Part shown: in pieces, positions 7,157-12,426 of the stretch
Layout of the letters: each line of letters begins with the position of its first letter
How positions within the stretch are numbered: position 1 is the stretch's first letter
Source: Nitratiruptor sp.
Lineage (GTDB): Bacteria; Campylobacterota; Campylobacteria; Campylobacterales; Nitratiruptoraceae
DNA: 12,426 nt
Direction: 5' to 3'
Assembly: GCA_015494505.1 (NCBI GenBank)
Contig: WGBB01000211.1
Coordinates: 1-12,426, forward strand
Notes under the pieces: generated by a model
Databases searched by the model: none
The model's input: the letters and a program-made list of their open reading frames with translations, nothing else
What the model was told of the DNA's origin: nothing
Translations under genes and position numbers: made by a program

Positions 7157-7985
7157 CGTAGTTCCTTATGTAGCTGTCGACTTTTTCCATAACCTCGGGC
7201 GCCACTTCGATCTTTAGGCGCAAAATCGAAAGCGGATAGCCAAATTTTCGTAATTTTACCGCATCTTTAGCCGTAACGAGAAGGGATGTGGGCTTTTCTC
7301 GCTGTATGATCTTTTCTATCTCTTGGCGCTCGAATGGATGATGGTCGGCGAAATAGTAGCGAGGAATAGCAGGGTCCACATAGCGCTCCAATCTTTTGGG
7401 ATTTGCTATCGCGGTGACGAGCACCATCTTTGGAGTGGGATTTTCTATCCACACATTGCGCCAAAAATCGCGCCCCTCTCGCAGCACCAAATCGGCACTA
7501 CGCAAAAAGAGGCGCGGCAGGCGATAGGGACCGCTTGGCAGGCATAGAGGGTTGATGGGCTTGGGATCGATGAGGATATCGAATTTTTCTATGCACTGAC
7601 GAAAAGCATCGTCCAAAAAGACCACCTTAGCCCCTAGCTCTTTGGCTTTGTCGATGCCGGCGAGCCGATCTTCGCTCACGATAACAGTAGCTTTGGGCAG
7701 TGCAATGGCTAGCATCATCGCTTCATCGCCGCTGCACTCCACGTCGCAGAGGATTTTCCCCCATTCGCTCACCACTTGCAAACCCTCGCTTTTACGCCCA
7801 TAGCCACGTAGTACCACCGCCACATCTTCATAGCGACTCGCCAATGCCTCGATAAGGGGGGATTTGCCGCTTCCGCCGACGGTGAGATTCCCGACGGAAA
7901 TGACGGGAAGTGCCGCAGACTTTGGCCTACATAGAAGCTTTTGCAAACCGGCTATGAGGCAATAAAGAATCGAAAAAGGAAGCAA
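7119..7985 (-). CDS. lpxK: tetraacyldisaccharide 4'-kinase (lipid A); true start probably upstream, near 8060
   Basis: Membrane-associated kinase that adds the 4'-phosphate to the lipid A precursor. It shows the LpxK-type Walker A VGNLTVGGSGKSP, then VVLRGYGRKSEG, SGDEAMMLA (with the conserved DE), LDDAF (paired aspartates) and LVTAKDAVKLRKFG. The first ordinary start codon in frame is TTG at 7983-7985, giving 288 residues, with no ribosome binding site. The frame is open further upstream and encodes LFYRPRVYHWLAALLLLPFS, the amphipathic N-terminal helix that LpxK proteins share, but there is no ATG, GTG or TTG before that helix. ATC at 8058-8060, seven bases after AGAGG, would give 313 residues, close to the usual 310-330. 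The 3' end overlaps argB by 38 bases; the longer form overlaps the degT-like gene by 13. Confidence 0.9.
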   Translation of the reverse strand: MLPFSILYCLIAGLQKLLCRPKSAALPVISVGNLTVGGSGKSPLIEALASRYEDVAVVLRGYGRKSEGLQVVSEWGKILCDVECSGDEAMMLAIALPKATVIVSEDRLAGIDKAKELGAKVVFLDDAFRQCIEKFDILIDPKPINPLCLPSGPYRLPRLFLRSADLVLREGRDFWRNVWIENPTPKMVLVTAIANPKRLERYVDPAIPRYYFADHHPFERQEIEKIIQREKPTSLLVTAKDAVKLRKFGYPLSILRLKIEVAPEVMEKVDSYIRNYDAKEDPNRPDAP

Positions 7986-8047
7986 AAGGAGAGCCGCAAG
8001 CCAGTGATAGACTCGCGGACGGTAGAAGAGCTCTTCGAAAAAGGCTA

Positions 8048-9175
8048 CTAAACGCGCGATTGTGCCACCTCTTTAACCTGCTCTATCACGTACGCCACGT
8101 CCTCGTCATTCATAGTAGCGTGAATCGGAAGGCTCATCACCTGCTGGAAGTTGCGCAACGCCTTTGGAAAGTCGTTGACTCTCAGGCTGTACTTTTGCTT
8201 ATAGTAGCTTAAAAGATGGAGTGGAATATAGTGCAGCCCCACTTCGATACCGCGTTTATACAGTTCTCGTGCGAAGGAGTCGCGGTTTTTATCGATTTTG
8301 ATGATAAAGAGCTCGTAGCTATGCTCGCGTTTGGGCTGGGGCACCGAAATATGGGGCGTGTCGGCCAACTCTTTGCGATAGATAGCGGCAATCTCTTGGC
8401 GGCGCGCTATCTCGGCATCGTTTTTCTCCAAGCGCGTCAAATTGTATGCCGCATCGAGATTGCTCATATCGTACTCTAGCCCGATATCCACCACGTCATA
8501 GATATAGCCCAGACTCCCCTCTTCATCCCACTCTTTTGTTACGATAGCGTTTTGGCGCAGGAGCTTTGCGCGTTCATTTAGCTCTTCGTTGAAGGTCGTG
8601 AGCATCCCGCCTTTGGCTGTGGGATAGCGACCGTGCGGGTTGAAACTAAATGCCGTGAGATCGGCTTTGAGTGCACCTATCTTCTCGCCGTTATAGGTGG
8701 CGCCCATCGCTTCCGTGGCATCCTCGATGATGAGAATATTGTACTCCTCGGCGATCGCATAGAGGCGCTCGAGGTCCGTTGGTTGCCCGCCTACATGGGA
8801 GATGATAGCGCCTTTGAGCTTCTTGCTCTTATTTTTGGCCAGTACCTTTTCGAGCTCATCCAGATCGATATTGAAGTCCTCTTCATCGATATCCACGAAT
8901 ATCGGCTCCGCATCGAAGTGGCGTACCACTTCAGGGACATTGGGATAGGCGCTGACACTGCAGATAATCTTATCACCCCGCTTAAGGTCGATAGCCGTCA
9001 TAGCCAGGTGTAGTGCCGCAGTCTCATTGGTCGTCGCTATGGCAAAATCTGTTCCCACATAGTCGGCGAACCGCGACTCTAGCTCCTCTTGTTTTCCACC
9101 TTCGGCGATAGCCTCTTGCACCTGTTTTTGTTCGCTCTCGTCGTGCTTGCGAGCAAAAAGAGGAATCTTTCTCAT
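8048..9175 (-). CDS. DegT/DnrJ/EryC1/StrS-family protein lacking the PLP lysine
   Basis: A 375-residue protein of the DegT/StrS sugar aminotransferase family (fold type I PLP enzymes that usually aminate nucleotide-linked keto-sugars). The fold motifs are clear: RGDKIICSVSAYPNVPEVV, DIDEEDFNIDLDELEK, HVGGQPTDLERLYAIAEEY, LIIEDATEAMGATYNGEKIG (D152 is the pyridine-nitrogen aspartate) and LHYIPLHLLSYYK. The active-site loop reads SFNPHGRYPTAKGG, where the family has SFHPxKxxTTGEGG. With no gap, the Schiff-base lysine position is G182, next to H181; the nearest lysine is K188. N-G-T near the phosphate is NET, and the usual GYNYRM is GLEYDM. Ordinary transaminase activity is therefore doubtful. 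The ATG follows AGGAG by six bases. It precedes lpxK in the same operon, so an envelope role is a fair guess. Confidence 0.88.
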   Translation of the reverse strand: MRKIPLFARKHDESEQKQVQEAIAEGGKQEELESRFADYVGTDFAIATTNETAALHLAMTAIDLKRGDKIICSVSAYPNVPEVVRHFDAEPIFVDIDEEDFNIDLDELEKVLAKNKSKKLKGAIISHVGGQPTDLERLYAIAEEYNILIIEDATEAMGATYNGEKIGALKADLTAFSFNPHGRYPTAKGGMLTTFNEELNERAKLLRQNAIVTKEWDEEGSLGYIYDVVDIGLEYDMSNLDAAYNLTRLEKNDAEIARRQEIAAIYRKELADTPHISVPQPKREHSYELFIIKIDKNRDSFARELYKRGIEVGLHYIPLHLLSYYKQKYSLRVNDFPKALRNFQQVMSLPIHATMNDEDVAYVIEQVKEVAQSRV

Positions 9176-9205
9176 TTCTTACTCCTCGCTTAAAACTCTG
9201 TATTG

Positions 9206-9211
9206 ATTATA
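9206..9211 (-). promoter_or_regulatory. -10 box of the degT-lpxK-argB-cutA operon
   Basis: The minus strand has a perfect TATAAT 30 bases before the degT-like ATG, in an AT-rich 113-base gap (9176-9288). No good -35 is seen. The tight spacing of the four following genes suggests that this is the main promoter of the operon. Confidence 0.5.
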
Positions 9212-9278
9212 TTAAAGTCTAGCTTAAATGGCGCTTTTATATATAGTTTTGTCACTTAATAAAAATAAATTTTTACAA

Positions 9279-9295
9279 TGGATAATTTTTATCCA
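9279..9295 (-). terminator. possible weak terminator hairpin after the DUF455 gene
   Basis: TGGATAA-TTT-TTATCCA is a perfect 7-base-pair inverted repeat with a 3-base loop that includes the DUF455 stop codon. On the minus strand it is followed by an A/T-rich stretch with runs of T. The stem is AT-rich and the T run does not start at once, so it is a weak candidate. Confidence 0.35.
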
Positions 9296-10113
9296 CACTC
9301 AATCTCGCTCTTCGCCAGAAGCGCTATTTCGTCACAGCTAAAACCTGCGGCTTTGCGTGCAGCGACATTGATGGAGTCTTTAGAGTGAAGTGTGCCGGGA
9401 TAGATGCGCTCCACGCGCTTGAAGTATTCACTCACCGTATCTTCGATGCCCTCTTTCTCGCAGGCCCAGCGAAACCACCTATCTCCTTTTTGCACGTGTC
9501 CTACTTCTTCGTCGAGAATGATTTGGAGAGCTTCACGCATTTTGGCAGCGAAAGGGTCACGGAAATTTTCGAGCTTAGCGATAATCTTGGGATTGGCATC
9601 GAGGCCGTTGGCCTCTAGGTAGCGCGGCACCACGCACATACGATCGATGAGATCCAGACTCGCTCTCGCCGCATCGAAGAGCCCCTGATGGACGGGAAAA
9701 TCGCCATATTTGTAGCCAAGTTCGTGCAAAAGCGCATCGATCATCCTAAAATGGCGGCACTCATCGAGTGCTACCTCGATCCAGTCCTCATAAAACTCCT
9801 CAGGCATACCTCGATAGCGATAGGCCGCATCGAGAGCCAGGTCGATGGCGCTATATTCGATATGCGCAATAGCGTGCAACAATACGGCTCTCCCCTCTTT
9901 AGTACCGAAGCGAGAGCGCCTAGGCACATCCTTGGGATCGACTATGTGGCAAATGGCGGCATAACTGGGTGTATCGAATATTTTCGACTTTTTCGAATGA
10001 TCTTTTGGAAGTTTCTTATAGTTTTGCCCTAACTGCTCACAGGCAGCGATTTTTTCATACGGGTCTGCTAATTGTATAATACGTTCAAGAGTATCGAAAA
10101 ATTCCATATCCAT
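9289..10113 (-). CDS. DUF455 family ferritin-like protein
   Basis: A 274-residue protein of the DUF455 (COG2833) family, predicted to have a ferritin-like four-helix bundle. Candidate metal ligands lie on three helices: H84-I-E86, E118 with H121 (DECRH) and E202/E203 with H206 (DEEVGH), a spacing like diiron-carboxylate proteins. Family function is not established; redox or RNA-modification roles like other diiron ferritin-like enzymes are possible. Two start codons compete. The first ATG (10111-10113) runs straight on from AAGG, leaving no spacing, whereas the second (10105-10107, residue 3) has AAGGA at an ideal five bases, so the protein probably begins at the second methionine. It is divergent from the metallo-hydrolase gene with only 16 bases between the outermost start codons. 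Confidence 0.88.
   Translation of the reverse strand: MDMEFFDTLERIIQLADPYEKIAACEQLGQNYKKLPKDHSKKSKIFDTPSYAAICHIVDPKDVPRRSRFGTKEGRAVLLHAIAHIEYSAIDLALDAAYRYRGMPEEFYEDWIEVALDECRHFRMIDALLHELGYKYGDFPVHQGLFDAARASLDLIDRMCVVPRYLEANGLDANPKIIAKLENFRDPFAAKMREALQIILDEEVGHVQKGDRWFRWACEKEGIEDTVSEYFKRVERIYPGTLHSKDSINVAARKAAGFSCDEIALLAKSEIECG
10052..10080 (+). promoter_or_regulatory. promoter of the metallo-hydrolase gene, inside the DUF455 gene
   Basis: TTTTCA (10052-10057) and TATAAT (10075-10080) are separated by 17 bases, a good sigma-70 layout with a perfect -10. It points toward the GTG at 10130 and would give a leader of roughly 40 bases. It lies wholly within the first codons of the divergent DUF455 gene. 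Confidence 0.55.
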
Positions 10114-10123
10114 CCTTCAAGGA
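10113..10123. promoter_or_regulatory. palindromic ribosome binding site shared by two divergent genes
   Basis: TCCTTCAAGGA is an 11-base palindrome around a central C. Read on the plus strand, AAGGA stands six bases before the GTG of the metallo-hydrolase. Read on the minus strand, AAGGA stands five bases before the second ATG of the DUF455 gene. One element therefore serves as ribosome binding site on both strands. Confidence 0.7.
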
Positions 10124-10129
10124 GTCTTT

Positions 10130-10726
10130 GTGCAGCTTCGCTACCAACCCATGGGACAGTATCAAACCAATTGCTATATTGTAACAATTGAGGGCAAAGA
10201 TTTCATCGTCGACCCGGGTGTGGGCGCCACCGAATGGGTATTGCAAAACGTCACAAACCCCGTGGCCATACTCAATACCCATGGACACTTCGACCATGTC
10301 TGGAGCAATGCTGAGCTTAAAGAAAAGCTCTCCATTCCCATAGTCATCCATGAAAAAGACGCCTTTTTCTTACAACGCGACCAGTTCGGCATCCCGATGC
10401 CAAAAAGCGAGGCAGACATCACCGTAAGCGACCAAGAAGCCGAAGTGGAGATGGAGGGAGTAAAGATACGCTTTTTGCATTTTCCGGGACACACTCCGGG
10501 ATGCTGCGTGATCGATTTTGGGGATTGTTGGTGCAGTGGGGATTTCATCTTTCGCGGCTCTATAGGTCGCGTCGACTTCCCCTACTCCGACCCAGAAGCG
10601 ATGAAGGAGAGCTTACGCCGATTCAAAGCCATCGACTATGACAAACCGGTCTATCCCGGTCACGGAGAGCCCACCACTATCTCCGCTGAGCAGCGACACG
10701 CCGACTACTGGCTACGAGCGATTTGA
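10130..10726 (+). CDS. metallo-beta-lactamase-fold hydrolase, glyoxalase II-like
   Basis: A 198-residue cytoplasmic metallo-hydrolase with all usual metal-binding motifs: THGHFDH (H51, H53, D55, H56), PGHTPG (H121), SGDFIFRGSIGRVDF (bridging D138) and YPGHGEPTT (H178). This layout is that of the small glyoxalase II-like group, which often acts on thioesters or related compounds; the C-terminal substrate domain of true glyoxalase II is absent, so the substrate is unknown. The start is GTG at 10130-10132, with AAGGAG five bases before it; the next in-frame ATG (residue 8) would drop the first strand. The stop overlaps the next gene by one base (TGATG). A possible operator-like inverted repeat lies within codons 13-21. 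Confidence 0.92.
   Translation: MQLRYQPMGQYQTNCYIVTIEGKDFIVDPGVGATEWVLQNVTNPVAILNTHGHFDHVWSNAELKEKLSIPIVIHEKDAFFLQRDQFGIPMPKSEADITVSDQEAEVEMEGVKIRFLHFPGHTPGCCVIDFGDCWCSGDFIFRGSIGRVDFPYSDPEAMKESLRRFKAIDYDKPVYPGHGEPTTISAEQRHADYWLRAI
10168..10190. repeat. operator-like inverted repeat over a predicted promoter
   Basis: Two 9-base arms, CAATTGCTA and TAACAATTG, are inverted copies with 8 of 9 positions matching and a 5-base spacer (TATTG). Each arm contains CAATTG. The repeat covers the predicted -10 of the DUF455 promoter and lies in the coding sequence of the metallo-hydrolase. Confidence 0.4.
10178..10186 (-). promoter_or_regulatory. extended -10 promoter of the DUF455 gene
   Basis: The minus strand reads TGTTACAAT, an extended -10, about 65-70 bases before the DUF455 start codons. 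It resembles the TGCTACAAT boxes before thrC and hicBA. It lies inside the divergent hydrolase gene, because only 16 bases separate the two coding regions. Confidence 0.4.
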
Positions 10727-11676
10727 TGCAGGTAGTTATACGAGAAAAAAATCGCTACGGCTACTTTCTCGTCTCTCTCATCCTTTTTGTCGGTGGGCTC
10801 GTGATGCTCTTTGGCATCAAAGGAGGCGAATTCCTTCCGACCATGGGAAGATTGGCCGGGTTTTTATCAGCAGTGGTCGGAGTCGTCTATTTTAGCCGTT
10901 TTATGCGCTTGTCACTGCCCCAAACGCACACTATCGCCATAGAAGACCACATAGTACGATACGATAAGACTCCTCATGCTTTCGCTACTCTCACCTTTTC
11001 CAAGGAGCAATTAGAGGATAGCTGTCTCGTCTCCTTGTGGGCAAAAAAGGGCGACAAGCAAGAAGAGATTTTCAAAAAAGTTCCCTTTTCTCATGAAGAG
11101 TTTGAGCAGTTTATAAAACTCATACAACCCTATCTCGCGCACGAAGAGCTACCGCAAAAAATCACCGAGGAGGAGGATCGTATCATCCTTTTTGATAATG
11201 GATTTGCCGTAGATGGCAAAGAGTTTCTCTATGACGAACTCCAATCAATTGAAACGGTAGTGGTCTTTGGCGATTCTACGGAAAATCTCAAAATGAATCT
11301 CATACTGAAAAACGGCACATGGGATCTCTTCTTTTTCGATCGCCTATCCGAAATGGCCAAAGCGCTCTACGCCGACATGAAGTTCCATCACAAGAGCATC
11401 ATGATCCCCTGTGATGAACCCAGAAGTTACAAATGGCTCTGGTATGTACTCCCTATCGCTATCGCTCTCTTTATCGCAGATGTCGCATACCTTCGCACCG
11501 GAATCGCCTTTTTTATCGGTATTCTCTTTTTTGGCTTTGCATGGTATATTTCGAGGCTGGATAGGAAACTTTTTTACTCTAAACTCTGCCAAGAGCTTGA
11601 AAGAGTGATTCGACATCAAGAAGTAGAAAAAGAGGCCCAAAAGCTCTATGAAGAGCGCAATGCATCAAAGTTGTAG
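10726..11676 (+). CDS. unrecognised membrane protein with two helix pairs around a soluble domain
   Basis: I do not recognise this 316-residue protein. Two hydrophobic helices lie near the N-terminus (about 12-31 and 40-60), then a soluble, mostly polar region of about 170 residues with strand-like stretches, then two more helices (about 237-253 and 258-276) and a charged, helical tail rich in Glu and Lys (about 278-316). The helix-pair arrangement with a central domain would put domain and tail on the same side, probably the cytoplasm. The start is the ATG at 10726-10728, which overlaps the hydrolase stop (TGATG); a TTG one codon earlier is less likely. Close coupling suggests a shared task with the hydrolase, but none is known. 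It ends two bases before the end of the convergent thioesterase gene. Confidence 0.8.
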   Translation: MQVVIREKNRYGYFLVSLILFVGGLVMLFGIKGGEFLPTMGRLAGFLSAVVGVVYFSRFMRLSLPQTHTIAIEDHIVRYDKTPHAFATLTFSKEQLEDSCLVSLWAKKGDKQEEIFKKVPFSHEEFEQFIKLIQPYLAHEELPQKITEEEDRIILFDNGFAVDGKEFLYDELQSIETVVVFGDSTENLKMNLILKNGTWDLFFFDRLSEMAKALYADMKFHHKSIMIPCDEPRSYKWLWYVLPIAIALFIADVAYLRTGIAFFIGILFFGFAWYISRLDRKLFYSKLCQELERVIRHQEVEKEAQKLYEERNASKL

Positions 11677-11678
11677 CA

Positions 11679-12062
11679 TTACATATCTAAAACATGCTTC
11701 TCGAGCGTATAAGTGGTAAATACTCCGCTCATCACCTCTTTATCGCCCACTTTAGCTGTTACAGCCACTTCCGCTTTTTTCTCTTTGTTTTGCGCTATCG
11801 CCTCACACTCCACCACGTCACCTACCACTACAGGCGCTAAAAAACGCACCTGAGCGGCCACGAGCACGACGTTGGGATCGTTGATAGCAGCCATTGCCGC
11901 AAAATCTGCCGCCCCAAACGTAAAGCCTCCATGCACGAGCCCACGCTCATCGGCCGCCATCTGCTGCGTCGTCACCAAACGCACTTTGGCATAGCCCTCA
12001 CGCAGCTCCACCACTTCGCCGCAGAGGCTTTTATCTATCGCTAGATGTGTCTTAAGCACCAT
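11679..12062 (-). CDS. hotdog-fold thioesterase, PaaI-like
   Basis: A 127-residue hotdog-fold protein of the PaaI/4HBT type, enzymes that hydrolyse acyl-CoA or similar thioesters. The active-site segment DERGLVHGGFTFGAADFAAMAAI (HGG at 44-46, D53 on the central helix) is typical, followed by VRFLAPVVVGDVVECEA and the last strands EVMSGVFTTYT. The substrate cannot be deduced. The ATG lies 11 bases inside the end of the 36-residue upstream gene and has no clear ribosome binding site, so translation probably depends on ribosomes finishing that gene. GTG follows the ATG directly and is an alternative start. Its stop is two bases from the convergent membrane protein gene. Confidence 0.88.
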   Translation of the reverse strand: MVLKTHLAIDKSLCGEVVELREGYAKVRLVTTQQMAADERGLVHGGFTFGAADFAAMAAINDPNVVLVAAQVRFLAPVVVGDVVECEAIAQNKEKKAEVAVTAKVGDKEVMSGVFTTYTLEKHVLDM

Positions 12063-12162
12063 GTTTTAGTTTGCTATCGAAATGTTTAATAGTAGTGTAA
12101 ACGGTATATCCAATGCCGCCAAAAACTATCAAAAATACAGCAGTCAAAACTATCTCTTGCAT
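12052..12162 (-). CDS. 36-residue single-helix membrane protein
   Basis: A short open frame starting at CAT 12160-12162, read as ATG on the minus strand, and ending in TAA at 12052-12054. It encodes MQEIVLTAVFLIVFGGIGYT followed by a polar, mildly basic tail ending KLKHGA. Residues 4-22 form one membrane helix with a GG in the middle; the tail is probably cytoplasmic. Coding is supported by a strong ribosome binding site, GGAGG, seven bases before the ATG, and by gene packing: its start overlaps the upstream stop by one base (TAATG) and its end overlaps the thioesterase by 11 bases. I recognise no family. It may be a partner subunit of the 75-residue protein upstream. Confidence 0.7.
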   Translation of the reverse strand: MQEIVLTAVFLIVFGGIGYTVYTTIKHFDSKLKHGA

Positions 12163-12389
12163 TACAAATCCTCCATCTCATCTATTTTAGCCAAAATCTC
12201 TTTGTTAACAAAGTAAATAGAAAGCGTTATCGCAATAACACCTAAAAACACCAGCACTATTCTTATGGCGCTCAACATACCATAATGATTGAACAAAAAT
12301 GCCACCATCGACAAATCTGTGGCAAAAAGCAATCCAAAAATGACTTTGAGATACCCAACTTGCTCTTTGACCTTATCGATTTTAGCCAC
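12162..12389 (-). CDS. 75-residue two-helix membrane protein
   Basis: A small unrecognised protein. The open frame extends to an ATG at 12417-12419, but the better start is GTG at 12387-12389, four bases after AGAGGTG, giving 75 residues beginning MAKIDKVKEQVGYLKV. Two membrane helices are visible: about residues 13-33 and 39-61 of the short form, separated by a short turn around HYG, followed by a charged end NKEILAKIDEMEDL. Both termini are polar and charged, suggesting they face the cytoplasm. Its TAA overlaps the ATG of the 36-residue protein, so the two are probably made together. The region is more AT-rich than the enzyme genes. Confidence 0.72.
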   Translation of the reverse strand: MAKIDKVKEQVGYLKVIFGLLFATDLSMVAFLFNHYGMLSAIRIVLVFLGVIAITLSIYFVNKEILAKIDEMEDL

Positions 12390-12426
12390 AAAACACCTCT
12401 TTATAGAGCACTTCGTCATAGCCTAC
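12382..12426 (-). CDS. C-terminal tail of an upstream gene, partial
   Basis: One minus-strand frame is open from the window edge for 14 codons, reading VGYDEVLYKEVFCG, then stops at TAA (12382-12384). The stop overlaps the GTG start of the 75-residue protein by eight bases, the packing style seen elsewhere in this window, and the ribosome binding site of that protein would lie inside this tail. The stretch is too short to identify a family, and it could be chance. Confidence 0.4.
   Translation of the reverse strand, partial: VGYDEVLYKEVFCG

Noticed and set aside
6626..7192. 188-codon plus-strand frame
   Set aside because: Antisense to argB, which is complete and well conserved; the peptide resembles no protein I know.
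8048..9175. The degT-like gene as a decayed pseudogene
   Set aside because: The frame is intact over normal length, with a good promoter and ribosome binding site and conserved fold motifs; only active-site positions differ.
9176..9288. Possible small RNA or extra gene in the AT-rich gap
   Set aside because: No open frame with a ribosome binding site and no stable structure other than the weak terminator-like repeat; the gap is explained by the operon promoter.
9688..10032. 114-codon plus-strand frame
   Set aside because: Antisense to the DUF455 gene, which has clear helix and ligand motifs in the other frame.
10723..10725. TTG as start of the unknown membrane protein
   Set aside because: An ATG follows directly and overlaps the upstream stop in the common TGATG arrangement, so TTG is not needed.
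12387..12419. ATG at 12417-12419 as start of the two-helix protein
   Set aside because: It adds ten residues rich in Cys and basic residues with no visible ribosome binding site, while GTG at 12387-12389 has AGAGGTG at good spacing.

Overview
The window looks like core chromosome of a Campylobacterota (former Epsilonproteobacteria) bacterium. The basis is the protein sequences (ArgB, ThrC, LpxK, a Uup-type ABC-F protein, a Ste24-type M48 protease), very tight gene packing, AAGGA-type ribosome binding sites, and -10 boxes of the TATAAT/TACAAT type with poor -35 boxes. The genus cannot be fixed from this sequence. As I recall it, Campylobacter jejuni carries lpxK next to thrC with a metallo-beta-lactamase-fold hydrolase close by; the same three genes are present here with others inserted between them. 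Nearly every base is coding: no gene-free stretch reaches 300 bases, and I see no rRNA, tRNA, CRISPR array, insertion sequence or phage gene.

Layout. (1) 1-1203, minus: a Ste24-type membrane zinc protease whose 3' end lies outside the window. (2) 1299-3993, plus: a two-gene unit, uup-like ABC-F ATPase and a short CorA-type cation transporter, overlapping by 20 bases. (3) 3990-5453, minus: thrC, whose stop codon interlocks with that of the corA-like gene. (4) 5505-5947, minus: a hicBA toxin-antitoxin pair with its own promoter. (5) 5990-9175, minus: an apparent operon degT-like / lpxK / argB / cutA with overlapping or abutting genes. (6) 9289-10113, minus: a DUF455 ferritin-like protein, divergent from (7) 10130-11676, plus: a metallo-beta-lactamase-fold hydrolase coupled to an unrecognised four-helix membrane protein. 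(8) 11679-12426, minus: a hotdog-fold thioesterase preceded by two very small membrane proteins and the tail of another gene, all overlapping.

Functions. ThrC (threonine) and ArgB (arginine) serve amino acid synthesis. LpxK makes lipid A. CutA and CorA suggest divalent metal handling, and Uup acts at the ribosome. The most unusual element is the DegT/StrS-family protein ahead of lpxK: the fold motifs are intact, but the PLP-binding lysine position is glycine and three other usual active-site positions also differ. It may be a PMP-dependent enzyme, a pseudoenzyme or a new activity tied to the cell envelope. Other points of interest are an lpxK with no ordinary start codon ahead of its conserved N-terminal helix, a palindromic ribosome binding site shared by two divergent genes, an operator-like inverted repeat over a promoter, and a pair of undescribed mini membrane proteins.
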